A DNA stretch of 37,582 bases from a virus. Below, one piece after another: positions 21,189 to 28,495 of the stretch. The stretch lies in the IMG/VR virus record IMGVR_UViG_3300013093_002447, positions 1 to 37,582 of that record; one strand, written 5' to 3'. The stretch's first letter is position 1; the number at the start of each line of letters is the position of its first letter. The position numbers and the translations under genes were made by a program. The notes beneath the pieces are model-generated. The model ran no database searches. It worked only from the letters and a program-made list of their open reading frames with translations, and had not been told where the DNA came from.

Positions 21189-23231
21189 ATGCTGAAAAAA
21201 ATCCTTTTGAGCCCATGGACTGCTCTATTAACTCTAGCGTTGGTAGTGGGCATACGAATCGCAGATCCCTCATTTGTTGAAAGCGTAAGACTACGTTATT
21301 TTGACACACTTATTACATCCAAGGCACCTACATTCAATAATATCGTAACTGTAAATATTGATGAAGCAACACTAGACAAATACGGTCAATGGCCTTTACC
21401 GAGAGCTGAATATGCCAAAATTATACGAGATCTATATAAGAGGGGAGCGGGACTTGTTGTATTTGATATACTCATGCCCGAACAAGATCGCTCTGGTGGA
21501 GATACTACGCTGGGTCAAGCTCTAAGTAAGTACCCTGTAGTCCTAGCAAATACTCCTTCGCAGAAAACAAAGAATACACCTAGACAGCCAGGATCTGCTG
21601 TAATAGGGGCAAACTATTTAGATACTATACTTCAATATCCCGGATTGATCGCTAACATACCTGCGTTAGAAAATCCAGCTGCGGGTATTGGAACAACTAA
21701 CACACTGCCAGAGATTGACGGGGTGAATCGCCGTCTACCATTAATAGCCACTATCGATGGAAAATTATATCCGAGCATAGCTCTAGAGACACTCAGAGTT
21801 GCGGCCGGCGATTCAACTTTTCAAGTCAAGCTCAACGAAAATGGTGTTGAGAAAATGCGTATCCCCAAGTTTGGAGCTATAAGCACGGACAGCTTGGGTA
21901 GGATATGGATTGACTGGAGTCAACAAAACAAACAAGTTAGCCTAATCGATTTGCCTAAAGATCTAGAGGGTGCTGTTGTTATCCTAGGAACAACTGCCGC
22001 AGGTATAGGTAATCCTATTCCAACTAGCAAGGGTGCAGTATGGCCACAGGATGTAGTTGCCGCAACTGTGGGAACTATGATGAACGGTGTGGTTATACAA
22101 CGTCCTGACTGGGCAGATGGTGCAGAGATATTGGGACTATTGGTAGCAGGTCTCGTATTATTATTTTTAACAAGGTGGACTTATGTTGGTATTGTATCGG
22201 GTGTTGTTATCATTGGCTCTATTATTCCTTTATGTGGATACGCATATAGCAGTGGCCTCCAACTCGTGGATGCGACTCTTCCGGTCGGCGGTCTTGTTTT
22301 GGTCATGCTTCACGCTTATGGTGTTAAGTTTATAAGCGAGTTCTTACAGAAACAAGCAATTAAGAAACAGTTTGCAGGTTACTGTAGTAAAGAAGTTGTA
22401 GAGCTATTACAAAAAGATCCAGACCTAATCAAGCGTGGTGTACGTAAAGACGTATCAGTTATGTTCAGTGACCTGCGTGGCTTTACACCTATTGGCGAAC
22501 ACTATGGCGATGACGTCGCTGGCCTAGGCAAGTACATGAACGGTTATATGGATGCTATCAGTCAGCCAATGCTAGATAACAAGGGTATGATTATCAAGTA
22601 CGTAGGCGATGCGTCAATGCACATACACGGTGCTCCTATTGAAGATCCTAACCACGCTCACACTATCGTTAAAGTAGGTTTAGAGATGCTAGACAAGGTA
22701 GACGAGTATACTAAGATAATGGAAGCACAAGGATTACCTCCTGCCGCTATGGGCTGGGGCTGTAATTCAGGTATTGGATTTATCGGTGAGATGGGTTCAA
22801 CAGAACGACACAGCTATGACATCTTAGGTGATATGGTTTCAACCGCTGCTCGTTTAGAAGCTCGTTGTAAGGCTTATGGTGTGCTATGTATCATTGGTGC
22901 TGAAACTTACAACCGTACCAAAGATAACTTCTTTTACTTGCTATTAGATAACTTACAACCAAAAGGTAAAACTGTAGCAGATTTAATTTACACAGCACTA
23001 CGTACTAAAGGTGCTGATTATACCAAAGATAAAGTACAACACGAATTGATGCATGCCTTGTACAAACAGAAAAAGTTTGACGAAGCGGCCGCTATGTGTA
23101 AAAAGCTAATTGGTAACTTTGGCGGACAGATGGACAAGTACTACAAGATATGGATTGAACGTTGCGACTTTATGAAACAACAAGACCTACCAGATAACTG
23201 GCAGGGAGAATTCATAGCTCATGAAAAGTAA
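21189..23231 (+). CDS. CHASE2-domain class III adenylate cyclase, 680 aa
   Basis: An N-terminal membrane helix (about 11-25) is followed by a periplasmic CHASE2 sensor (about 30-305, with FDTLITSKAP, IVTVNIDEATLDKYGQWPLP, GLVVFDILMPE). Three membrane helices (about 312-380) and the cyclase domain (about 420-600) follow. The metal Asps are Asp428 (MFSDLRGFT) and Asp474 (YVGDASM). Lys470 and Asp544 (HSYDILGD) fit adenine binding, so the product should be cAMP. The transition-state Arg is Arg555, but the usual Asn is Ser551 (GDMVSTAARLE), which may lower activity. It is the last gene of the curli operon. Confidence 0.9.
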   Translation: MLKKILLSPWTALLTLALVVGIRIADPSFVESVRLRYFDTLITSKAPTFNNIVTVNIDEATLDKYGQWPLPRAEYAKIIRDLYKRGAGLVVFDILMPEQDRSGGDTTLGQALSKYPVVLANTPSQKTKNTPRQPGSAVIGANYLDTILQYPGLIANIPALENPAAGIGTTNTLPEIDGVNRRLPLIATIDGKLYPSIALETLRVAAGDSTFQVKLNENGVEKMRIPKFGAISTDSLGRIWIDWSQQNKQVSLIDLPKDLEGAVVILGTTAAGIGNPIPTSKGAVWPQDVVAATVGTMMNGVVIQRPDWADGAEILGLLVAGLVLLFLTRWTYVGIVSGVVIIGSIIPLCGYAYSSGLQLVDATLPVGGLVLVMLHAYGVKFISEFLQKQAIKKQFAGYCSKEVVELLQKDPDLIKRGVRKDVSVMFSDLRGFTPIGEHYGDDVAGLGKYMNGYMDAISQPMLDNKGMIIKYVGDASMHIHGAPIEDPNHAHTIVKVGLEMLDKVDEYTKIMEAQGLPPAAMGWGCNSGIGFIGEMGSTERHSYDILGDMVSTAARLEARCKAYGVLCIIGAETYNRTKDNFFYLLLDNLQPKGKTVADLIYTALRTKGADYTKDKVQHELMHALYKQKKFDEAAAMCKKLIGNFGGQMDKYYKIWIERCDFMKQQDLPDNWQGEFIAHEK

Positions 23232-23232
23232 T

Positions 23233-23261
23233 TTGACAAATCCATTTTTAGCTGCTACAAT
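23233..23261 (+). promoter_or_regulatory. Sigma-70 promoter of the S11 peptidase
   Basis: TTGACA (23233-23238), a 17-bp spacer and TACAAT (23256-23261). The -10 box ends 6 nt before the ATG at 23268, so the transcript should begin at or very near the start codon. Confidence 0.82.
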
Positions 23262-23267
23262 AGACTT

Positions 23268-23999
23268 ATGCGTATACTCGTTTTTACAGTTGTATTATGC
23301 TCCTTACTTTTTAATTGGCGAGAAGTCTATGCCGATGCCAAACCTATGTCTATCACCGCAAGTTCCTGGTTGGTGGCCGATGAGTCTGGAAGAGTTATTG
23401 AAAGTAAGAATGCCGATGAGCAACGTAGCATAGCCAGCATTACTAAACTAATGACCGCAATGGTCGTACTAGATGCACATCAAGATCTAGATGAGCGTAT
23501 CAATAATTTTACTAGACGTGAGCTAATACAGTTAATGTTAGTAAAATCAGACAATCATGCTGCAGAAATACTTTGTGAAAATTATCCTACAGGGCGTAGT
23601 AGCTGTATATCTGCTATGAATTGGAAGGCACACTTGTTAGGTCTCACAAATACTCGTTATGTAGATCCATCAGGTCTTAATATGATGAATGTGAGTACAG
23701 CTAACGAGCTTATTCAAATCGTACTAGCGGCAAAAAATTATCCAGAAATTGTAGAAGCGGCACATACAGCCAGAGGTACAATTAAAAAGAAAAAACGTTT
23801 ATTTGTTTTTAGAAACACAAATCCACTAGTTGCTTCTCAAAACTTTATTGTTAGTAAAACAGGTTATATACATGCTGCAGGTGGATGTATTGTAATGATG
23901 TTGAATACAAAAATAGGACAACGCATTGTTGTCCTATTGAATAGTAAAAATACGCATACACGTATTCCTGAAGCAGATTATCTTGCTATGAACTTCTAA
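23268..23999 (+). CDS. D-Ala-D-Ala carboxypeptidase-like S11 peptidase, 243 aa
   Basis: A penicillin-binding-protein-type serine peptidase acting on peptidoglycan in the periplasm. A signal peptide (MRILVFTVVLCSLLFNW... to about YADA) precedes the three active-site motifs: SITK (Ser57, Lys60), SDN (Ser94-Asn96) and KTG (197-199). The gap between SxxK and SxN is 37 residues, against about 66 in E. coli PBP5, so a loop has been lost. There is no C-terminal amphipathic anchor, so the enzyme is probably soluble. It could trim cell-wall peptides during surface remodelling or lysis. It has no RBS. Its end overlaps the convergent desaturase by 14 bp. Confidence 0.9.
   Translation: MRILVFTVVLCSLLFNWREVYADAKPMSITASSWLVADESGRVIESKNADEQRSIASITKLMTAMVVLDAHQDLDERINNFTRRELIQLMLVKSDNHAAEILCENYPTGRSSCISAMNWKAHLLGLTNTRYVDPSGLNMMNVSTANELIQIVLAAKNYPEIVEAAHTARGTIKKKKRLFVFRNTNPLVASQNFIVSKTGYIHAAGGCIVMMLNTKIGQRIVVLLNSKNTHTRIPEADYLAMNF
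23909..23938 (-). terminator. Minus-strand terminator inside the peptidase gene
   Basis: An 11-bp perfect stem, AATAGGACAAC (23912-23922) with GTTGTCCTATT (23928-23938), and a 5-nt loop; on the minus strand it is followed by a T run. It lies about 50 nt past the desaturase stop. Confidence 0.8.
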
Positions 24000-24690
24000 C
24001 TTTTGCTAGACCTAGCATTGTTAGAACTTTAATATAAAACCAACCAATATCAAACTCCCACCATTTCTTGCTAAACTTAGCACTAGCACCTTCACCGTGA
24101 TGATTGTTGTGTAGTTCTTCTCCGCCAATCCATATACCTAATGGCCATAAGTTACGACTAGTATCTTTTACATCATAGTTACGATACCCGACCCAGTGTG
24201 CTAGTCCGTTAATTACACCCGCAGCCCAAAATGGAATCCATAGCATTTGTACGCCCCATACTATTAGTCCTATGGGTCCGAAAAGAACAAGGTCTATGAC
24301 CAACATAATTACTATGCCCCCAAATGGGTGCGGTGTATAAACTCGACGCTCAATCCAATCATCTGGTGTGCCAACGCCTAATTTCATTACTTCTGGATCT
24401 TGCTTTGCTTTAACATATAATAATGCGCCACCAAATAACACACGCCATATGCCATATATTCGCGGGCTATGAGGATCCGTTTCTGTATCACTTGCCTGAT
24501 GATGTTTACGATGCACCGCTACCCATTCACGAGTATTCATGCCAGTCGTTAGCCAAAGCCAGCAACGCATAAAATGTGATATAATAGGGTGGAAAGTTAC
24601 AGCGCGGTGTGCTTGGCTACGATGTAGATATAAGGTAACACATGCGATAGTGATTTGAACCATCACTAGGGTAGATAATAGTATATTCAT
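23986..24690 (-). CDS. Membrane fatty-acid (acyl-CoA type) desaturase, 234 aa
   Basis: It inserts a double bond into acyl chains with a di-iron centre. The three His boxes are present: HRSQAH (His23, His28), HRKHH (His60-64) and HNNHH (His194-198), plus His165. Four membrane helices fit the family. It is shorter than many (about 280-350 aa), with a brief N-terminus. It needs an electron donor from the host. In a phage it could change membrane fluidity. The start codon has no clear RBS. It is the promoter-distal gene of a minus-strand run. Confidence 0.9.
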   Translation of the reverse strand: MNILLSTLVMVQITIACVTLYLHRSQAHRAVTFHPIISHFMRCWLWLTTGMNTREWVAVHRKHHQASDTETDPHSPRIYGIWRVLFGGALLYVKAKQDPEVMKLGVGTPDDWIERRVYTPHPFGGIVIMLVIDLVLFGPIGLIVWGVQMLWIPFWAAGVINGLAHWVGYRNYDVKDTSRNLWPLGIWIGGEELHNNHHGEGASAKFSKKWWEFDIGWFYIKVLTMLGLAKVRSS

Positions 24691-24698
24691 TAATATAC

Positions 24699-25040
24699 TT
24701 AGCCGTTACCACCAGCTGCCTCTTGTTCTTCGGATGTGGTATTTTTATCTACTTTAGTGTGTATTTTTTGATTAATATCTCTTTCTGCTTCTACACGCTC
24801 ATGTTCAATTGTTTTACCACGTAGGTGTAGTACAGTATTAACCTTTTGATTTAGGCGAATTAAATCGTTATCTAACATACGGATACGATCAATAAGAGCA
24901 ATAAGAACTGTGTTTGCTTCACTGATCACAGGCTTAACTTCAGTAGTGGCCCATGTCCATACATACTTAATAATAAATCCCATACCTACGGCCATAACGA
25001 TCGGAAAGCCGTACTTATTAACTAATTCTACAATATCCAT
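24699..25040 (-). CDS. Small membrane protein (holin-like), 113 aa
   Basis: One N-terminal membrane helix (about 12-30, FPIVMAVGMGFIIKYVWTW) is followed by an amphipathic helix ANTVLIALIDRIRMLDNDLI and a charged tail ending in EEQEAAGGNG. The layout matches the gene at 25528-25809, so the two look like distant paralogs. Its start overlaps the preceding stop (TAATG). A holin role is possible from size and layout but unproven. Confidence 0.75.
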   Translation of the reverse strand: MDIVELVNKYGFPIVMAVGMGFIIKYVWTWATTEVKPVISEANTVLIALIDRIRMLDNDLIRLNQKVNTVLHLRGKTIEHERVEAERDINQKIHTKVDKNTTSEEQEAAGGNG

Positions 25041-25192
25041 TATTTGCTCCAGATGTAACCAAAGAAAAATCCTACAACTAATGCTATGCTTACAAACAGA
25101 GCAACGTCTTTATCATGCCATAGAGGCTGATTGTTTAAGTATTCTTGTGTATGTTTAGGTAGACTGTTCCACCATGCGTCCCATTTGTTCAC
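25040..25192 (-). CDS. Small membrane protein, 50 aa, GTG start
   Basis: The GTG at 25192 follows GGAG with a 9-nt gap and opens MNKWDAWWNSLPKHTQEYLN..., with one membrane helix near the C-terminus (VALFVSIALVVGFFFGYIW). It overlaps the upstream gene by 38 nt and the downstream start by 1 nt. The clear hydrophobic helix and the full chain of overlaps support it. Function unknown. Confidence 0.7.
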   Translation of the reverse strand: MNKWDAWWNSLPKHTQEYLNNQPLWHDKDVALFVSIALVVGFFFGYIWSK

Positions 25193-25376
25193 GTGCTGTT
25201 GCTCCTTGGTGTAAAAATTTAACCAACGGATCTACTTTTTTAAGCATTTGTTTACCGTTGACATTTACGAACTCAAATAAATCGCCTGCTTTCCAGCCTA
25301 GTCGATCTGTGTTAAGTTCGTCATCTAATATAATATAGTTTGGGTATATATCCCAAGTATAATCAAAATGTAACAT
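25155..25376 (-). CDS. Hypothetical protein, 73 aa
   Basis: MLHFDYTWDIYPNYIILDDE is followed by DRLGWKAGDLFEFVNVNGK and a basic end. The middle has the look of a small beta-barrel (GDxFxxxNVNGK). The family is not recognised. It starts directly after the stop of the 25377 gene and overlaps the 50-aa gene. Confidence 0.72.
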   Translation of the reverse strand: MLHFDYTWDIYPNYIILDDELNTDRLGWKAGDLFEFVNVNGKQMLKKVDPLVKFLHQGATAREQMGRMVEQST

Positions 25377-25556
25377 TTAGTGTCTTTTGTTAATTAGTTC
25401 GTGTAGTTTATCTGCGGCGTTCCGTACATCTTCACTTAACGCACCTCTGCCAATATACTTTTCAATGTGTCTTGCGATGTTATGTAATTGCATTACATCT
25501 TCATCTAGCATAGCTAGTTCAATTTGGTTAATCTCTTCTTGCATCTGTTTTTCCAT
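25377..25556 (-). CDS. Hypothetical helical protein, 59 aa
   Basis: The start is uncertain: ATG at 25556 is used, with other candidates at 25544 (better spaced from GGA) and a TTG at 25568. All lie in or near the end of the upstream gene. The sequence is wholly helical and charged (EEINQIELAMLDEDVMQLHN). Function unknown. Confidence 0.68.
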   Translation of the reverse strand: MEKQMQEEINQIELAMLDEDVMQLHNIARHIEKYIGRGALSEDVRNAADKLHELINKRH

Positions 25557-25809
25557 CAGCACGGGCAATACGATCTACATCTGGTCTCAAACCTAGTGCA
25601 TTTGAGACAATGGTATCAATACGTACAACATCGTGGTTCATAGTCTTTACACGATTATCAAGAGCAATAATAATGCCCTTCATGCCGTTGATAGACCCGA
25701 GAACCCCTTGAAGTAATAGTTTGATTGTGAGATAAACGAAGTATCCGCCAGCTAGTGCGGCGGCAACTGGCATGCCAAGATCGCCAATTATTTTAAAAAT
25801 ATCACCCAT
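25528..25809 (-). CDS. Small membrane protein (holin-like), 93 aa
   Basis: An N-terminal membrane helix MPVAAALAGGYFVYLTIKLL (about 13-35) is followed by GIIIALDNRVKTMNHDVVRI and a basic C-terminus (DRIARADGKTDARRD). It has a strong RBS, CAGGAG, which is partly covered by a CCTGT...ACAGG stem. Paralogous in layout to the gene at 24699. It is the first gene of this small membrane-protein run. Confidence 0.75.
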   Translation of the reverse strand: MGDIFKIIGDLGMPVAAALAGGYFVYLTIKLLLQGVLGSINGMKGIIIALDNRVKTMNHDVVRIDTIVSNALGLRPDVDRIARADGKTDARRD

Positions 25810-25871
25810 GTTCGCTCCTGTTGTGTACAGGTATTTACTGGGTAGATAACTAATTTAAACTACATACTTAA

Positions 25872-26813
25872 TTACCAAACAAAGTTGGTTTTATAGTAGT
25901 CTACAATTTTTGCAAGTTCTGTGTCGAAGTCAGCTCGGCATGACCATCCAAGTGCTTTAAGTTTGCTGTCATCAATAGCATAGCGGACATCCTGTCCAGG
26001 ACGTACTAGGTCTATTGTATAGTTTTCAACTGGCTCTGTTAGGCCCATTAGGTTGAGGATTTTGGTTACCACTGTTAAGTTATCAGTTTCATAGTTGCCA
26101 GAGATATTGTAAATCTCATTTACTACTCCTGCATTAATAATAGTAATCACAGCATTTGCTGTATCGCTAGCATGTAACCAAGTACGGCGGGGACGACCCT
26201 TATCATGCAGATCAATCTTACGTCCAATGCTTAGATACTTAACAGTCTTTGGTACTAGTTTCTCTACATACTGACCAATACCGTAGTTGTTAGTTGGACG
26301 GATCATGATGTATGGCACTTTGTAAGTACGTGCCCAAGCTAATACTAACATATCTGCAGCCGCTTTAGTTGCTGAGTATGGGTTACTTGGCTTTAGTAAA
26401 TCTTCTTCTGTATGTGCGCCTTCTTCAATATCGCCATAAACTTCATCTGTTGAGAAGTGTAATAGAACAGGCATATTGAAATTTGACTTTTCACGCATCA
26501 GTTTCAACAAGTGATGGACGCCGTTTACATTTGATTTTAGGAATACATCGCTTGATGCGATTGAATTATCTACGTGAGTTTCTGCGGCTGTGTTAATAAC
26601 ATAGTCGCAATCGTATAACTTGTCTAAGTCGTTAATGTCTTTGTTGATGAATTTAAAGTTTGGATATGCTTCAAACTCTGGTAAGAACTGTTGGTTGCTA
26701 GCATAGGTACATTTGTCTACACCAATAACATACCATCCTAAGTCAAGGCACTGACGAGTAACGTGACTTCCAATAAACCCTAAACAACCTGTAACATATA
26801 CTATCTTTTTCAT
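25872..26813 (-). CDS. NDP-glucose 4,6-dehydratase (RmlB-like), 313 aa
   Basis: An extended SDR that converts an NDP-glucose to its 4-keto-6-deoxy form. NAD binding is TGCLGFIG (8-15). INTAAETHVDNSI is an RmlB-type hallmark. The active-site triad region STDEVYGD (Thr122-Asp123-Glu124) and YSATK (Tyr146, Lys150) are intact. Sequence favours a dTDP-glucose dehydratase, but CDP-glucose is possible given the E1-type partner at 32903. It is the most downstream gene of the minus-strand sugar run from 30270. Confidence 0.9.
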   Translation of the reverse strand: MKKIVYVTGCLGFIGSHVTRQCLDLGWYVIGVDKCTYASNQQFLPEFEAYPNFKFINKDINDLDKLYDCDYVINTAAETHVDNSIASSDVFLKSNVNGVHHLLKLMREKSNFNMPVLLHFSTDEVYGDIEEGAHTEEDLLKPSNPYSATKAAADMLVLAWARTYKVPYIMIRPTNNYGIGQYVEKLVPKTVKYLSIGRKIDLHDKGRPRRTWLHASDTANAVITIINAGVVNEIYNISGNYETDNLTVVTKILNLMGLTEPVENYTIDLVRPGQDVRYAIDDSKLKALGWSCRADFDTELAKIVDYYKTNFVW

Positions 26814-26814
26814 A

Positions 26815-27690
26815 TTAACTCTTATATATAAATTTCTGATATTGATCTAAATTTTCTACTACGCACTTAGGATGTGTTTCTGCTGTGATAGGAACAATAG
26901 TATGCGGATAATCATTGAACATACGCTCAAGAGCTTCTTCAATGGTTATATTATCGTATTTGACTTTTTGGCCAGGGTATCTATCACGGCTGTGCGCCCA
27001 TGCTTTTTGTTTGGCTAGAACTTTTTCACCTTCTGTGTCATCTAAGAAAGTAAAATGATATCCGCCATTCTGTATATGTGGATGTGTTGACATGCCACGA
27101 TCGCGGATAGTAGTAGGTAATATCTTCTTAAAGTTTCCAAATTCTGTAATCATACCAGCAACATGATCCTGCCAGCGTTTGTGTAATAGATTGAATTTGT
27201 AAACAAATAGATTGTAATGGAATCCAAAGATTGGACGTAGGTCTTGATATAGTTCTGTACCTTGAAATCTTGTCTTTGCTTCTTCAAACGCTTCTGGTTT
27301 GATAATTTCGTCTAAGCAACTAATATACACCAGGTCGTTATCTTGAGCACCTAAGTCTGTCATTACTTTATAAAGATAGTTTGCTTGGAAGTGATCACGT
27401 ATCCAATCATCTGTTTCCATGCCAACTCCGCGATCACGAACACAGTCGTCATCTAGTAACTCTGGAAACTTATTAATTTCTTCTTGGAAATCATCGAACT
27501 TAACATACACTAATTTTTCAGCGTATGGTTTAAACCGTTCTTGATCAAAATTAAAAGGCTTATCATCACCTGTATGTGTTTGTCCAGCTTCAACAACAAT
27601 AAACTTATCTACAAAGTCCCAATGTGTTTTTAAACGAATCTCATAAAGATCGTTTTCGTTGAAAAACATACAACAATCAAAAACTGTCAT
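26815..27690 (-). CDS. Glycosyltransferase family 17-like, 291 aa
   Basis: The N-terminus (MTVFDCCMFFNENDLYEIRL, then FVDKFIVVEAGQTHTG) and a central acidic stretch (DLVYISCLDEIIKP) match GT17-type transferases, which in eukaryotes add GlcNAc to mannose and are widespread in large viruses. Here it may add a sugar to a surface glycan. The RBS AAGGAA is good. It ends 1 nt before the dehydratase start. Confidence 0.78.
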   Translation of the reverse strand: MTVFDCCMFFNENDLYEIRLKTHWDFVDKFIVVEAGQTHTGDDKPFNFDQERFKPYAEKLVYVKFDDFQEEINKFPELLDDDCVRDRGVGMETDDWIRDHFQANYLYKVMTDLGAQDNDLVYISCLDEIIKPEAFEEAKTRFQGTELYQDLRPIFGFHYNLFVYKFNLLHKRWQDHVAGMITEFGNFKKILPTTIRDRGMSTHPHIQNGGYHFTFLDDTEGEKVLAKQKAWAHSRDRYPGQKVKYDNITIEEALERMFNDYPHTIVPITAETHPKCVVENLDQYQKFIYKS

Positions 27691-27691
27691 T

Positions 27692-28495
27692 TCATTCCTT
27701 ATCTAAATATCTAACTAGGCCAGCGTCTAATCCGCTTAACTTGATTCCTAGTGACTGTAAATTATCACCGCTACCAGTATAATTATTCTTACTAGTAGAC
27801 ACAACTGTGAAATTAGGCTCAATGTCATTTAGGTCACAGAACTGAGCTAACACTTCACTTATCTTAAACTTGTTTGGATATACAGCATTAACATCTCTAA
27901 CTAGCCAATTATTATCTATACAATGGGCAACAACTGTACATAGGTCTTCAATCGTAAAGTAATCAAAATATCTGTCGTTAGATATTTCAAAGCGATCATT
28001 TCCACGATTTAAGTAACGTGGGAATATGCGAGTAGCAGCTTCACCTTTACCAAAACAATTAAAGATGCGTATGGTATAAAAGTTATGACGATCTTGACAT
28101 AAGCGGCTCTTAATATTTTGTCCCCAACCATAACTGTCTTTGGGCATACGACTGAATATCAATCCTTCTGGCGCTTGATCGATATCAAGTTCGCGATCAT
28201 ATTCTGCACCAGATGCTAGGTTAATGAACTTTAAGAATAAGTCTGAGTTTTCATAAAAGTTCATGAACAGTCCGAGATTATTTCTAGCATCTGCTAGTGC
28301 TTGATTATCCGTCATTGATGCCGCGGCATTTATAACGATATCAAATCGCTGTTCTTTTAGATACTCTGTTACAGCAATAGGATCTAAAAGGTCTAGTGTA
28401 GACCTAGTTACAGGAACAACTGTGTGTTGTTTTCCTAAGAACGTAACTAGATTACGTCCAACAAATCCATTAGCACCTATAACAGCTATCTTCAT
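27692..28495 (-). CDS. Extended SDR, NDP-sugar epimerase/reductase-like, 267 aa
   Basis: The nucleotide fold GANGFVG (8-14) and INAAAS are typical of NDP-sugar reductases such as RmlD or GDP-fucose synthase. The usual YxxxK is YGWGQ: Tyr122 is kept but the Lys is Gln126, with a Lys at 129. The reaction is therefore uncertain. Its position next to the ThDP enzyme would suit a YerF-like reductase in a branched-sugar pathway; this is an inference. It overlaps the ThDP gene by 4 nt. Confidence 0.78.
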   Translation of the reverse strand: MKIAVIGANGFVGRNLVTFLGKQHTVVPVTRSTLDLLDPIAVTEYLKEQRFDIVINAAASMTDNQALADARNNLGLFMNFYENSDLFLKFINLASGAEYDRELDIDQAPEGLIFSRMPKDSYGWGQNIKSRLCQDRHNFYTIRIFNCFGKGEAATRIFPRYLNRGNDRFEISNDRYFDYFTIEDLCTVVAHCIDNNWLVRDVNAVYPNKFKISEVLAQFCDLNDIEPNFTVVSTSKNNYTGSGDNLQSLGIKLSGLDAGLVRYLDKE

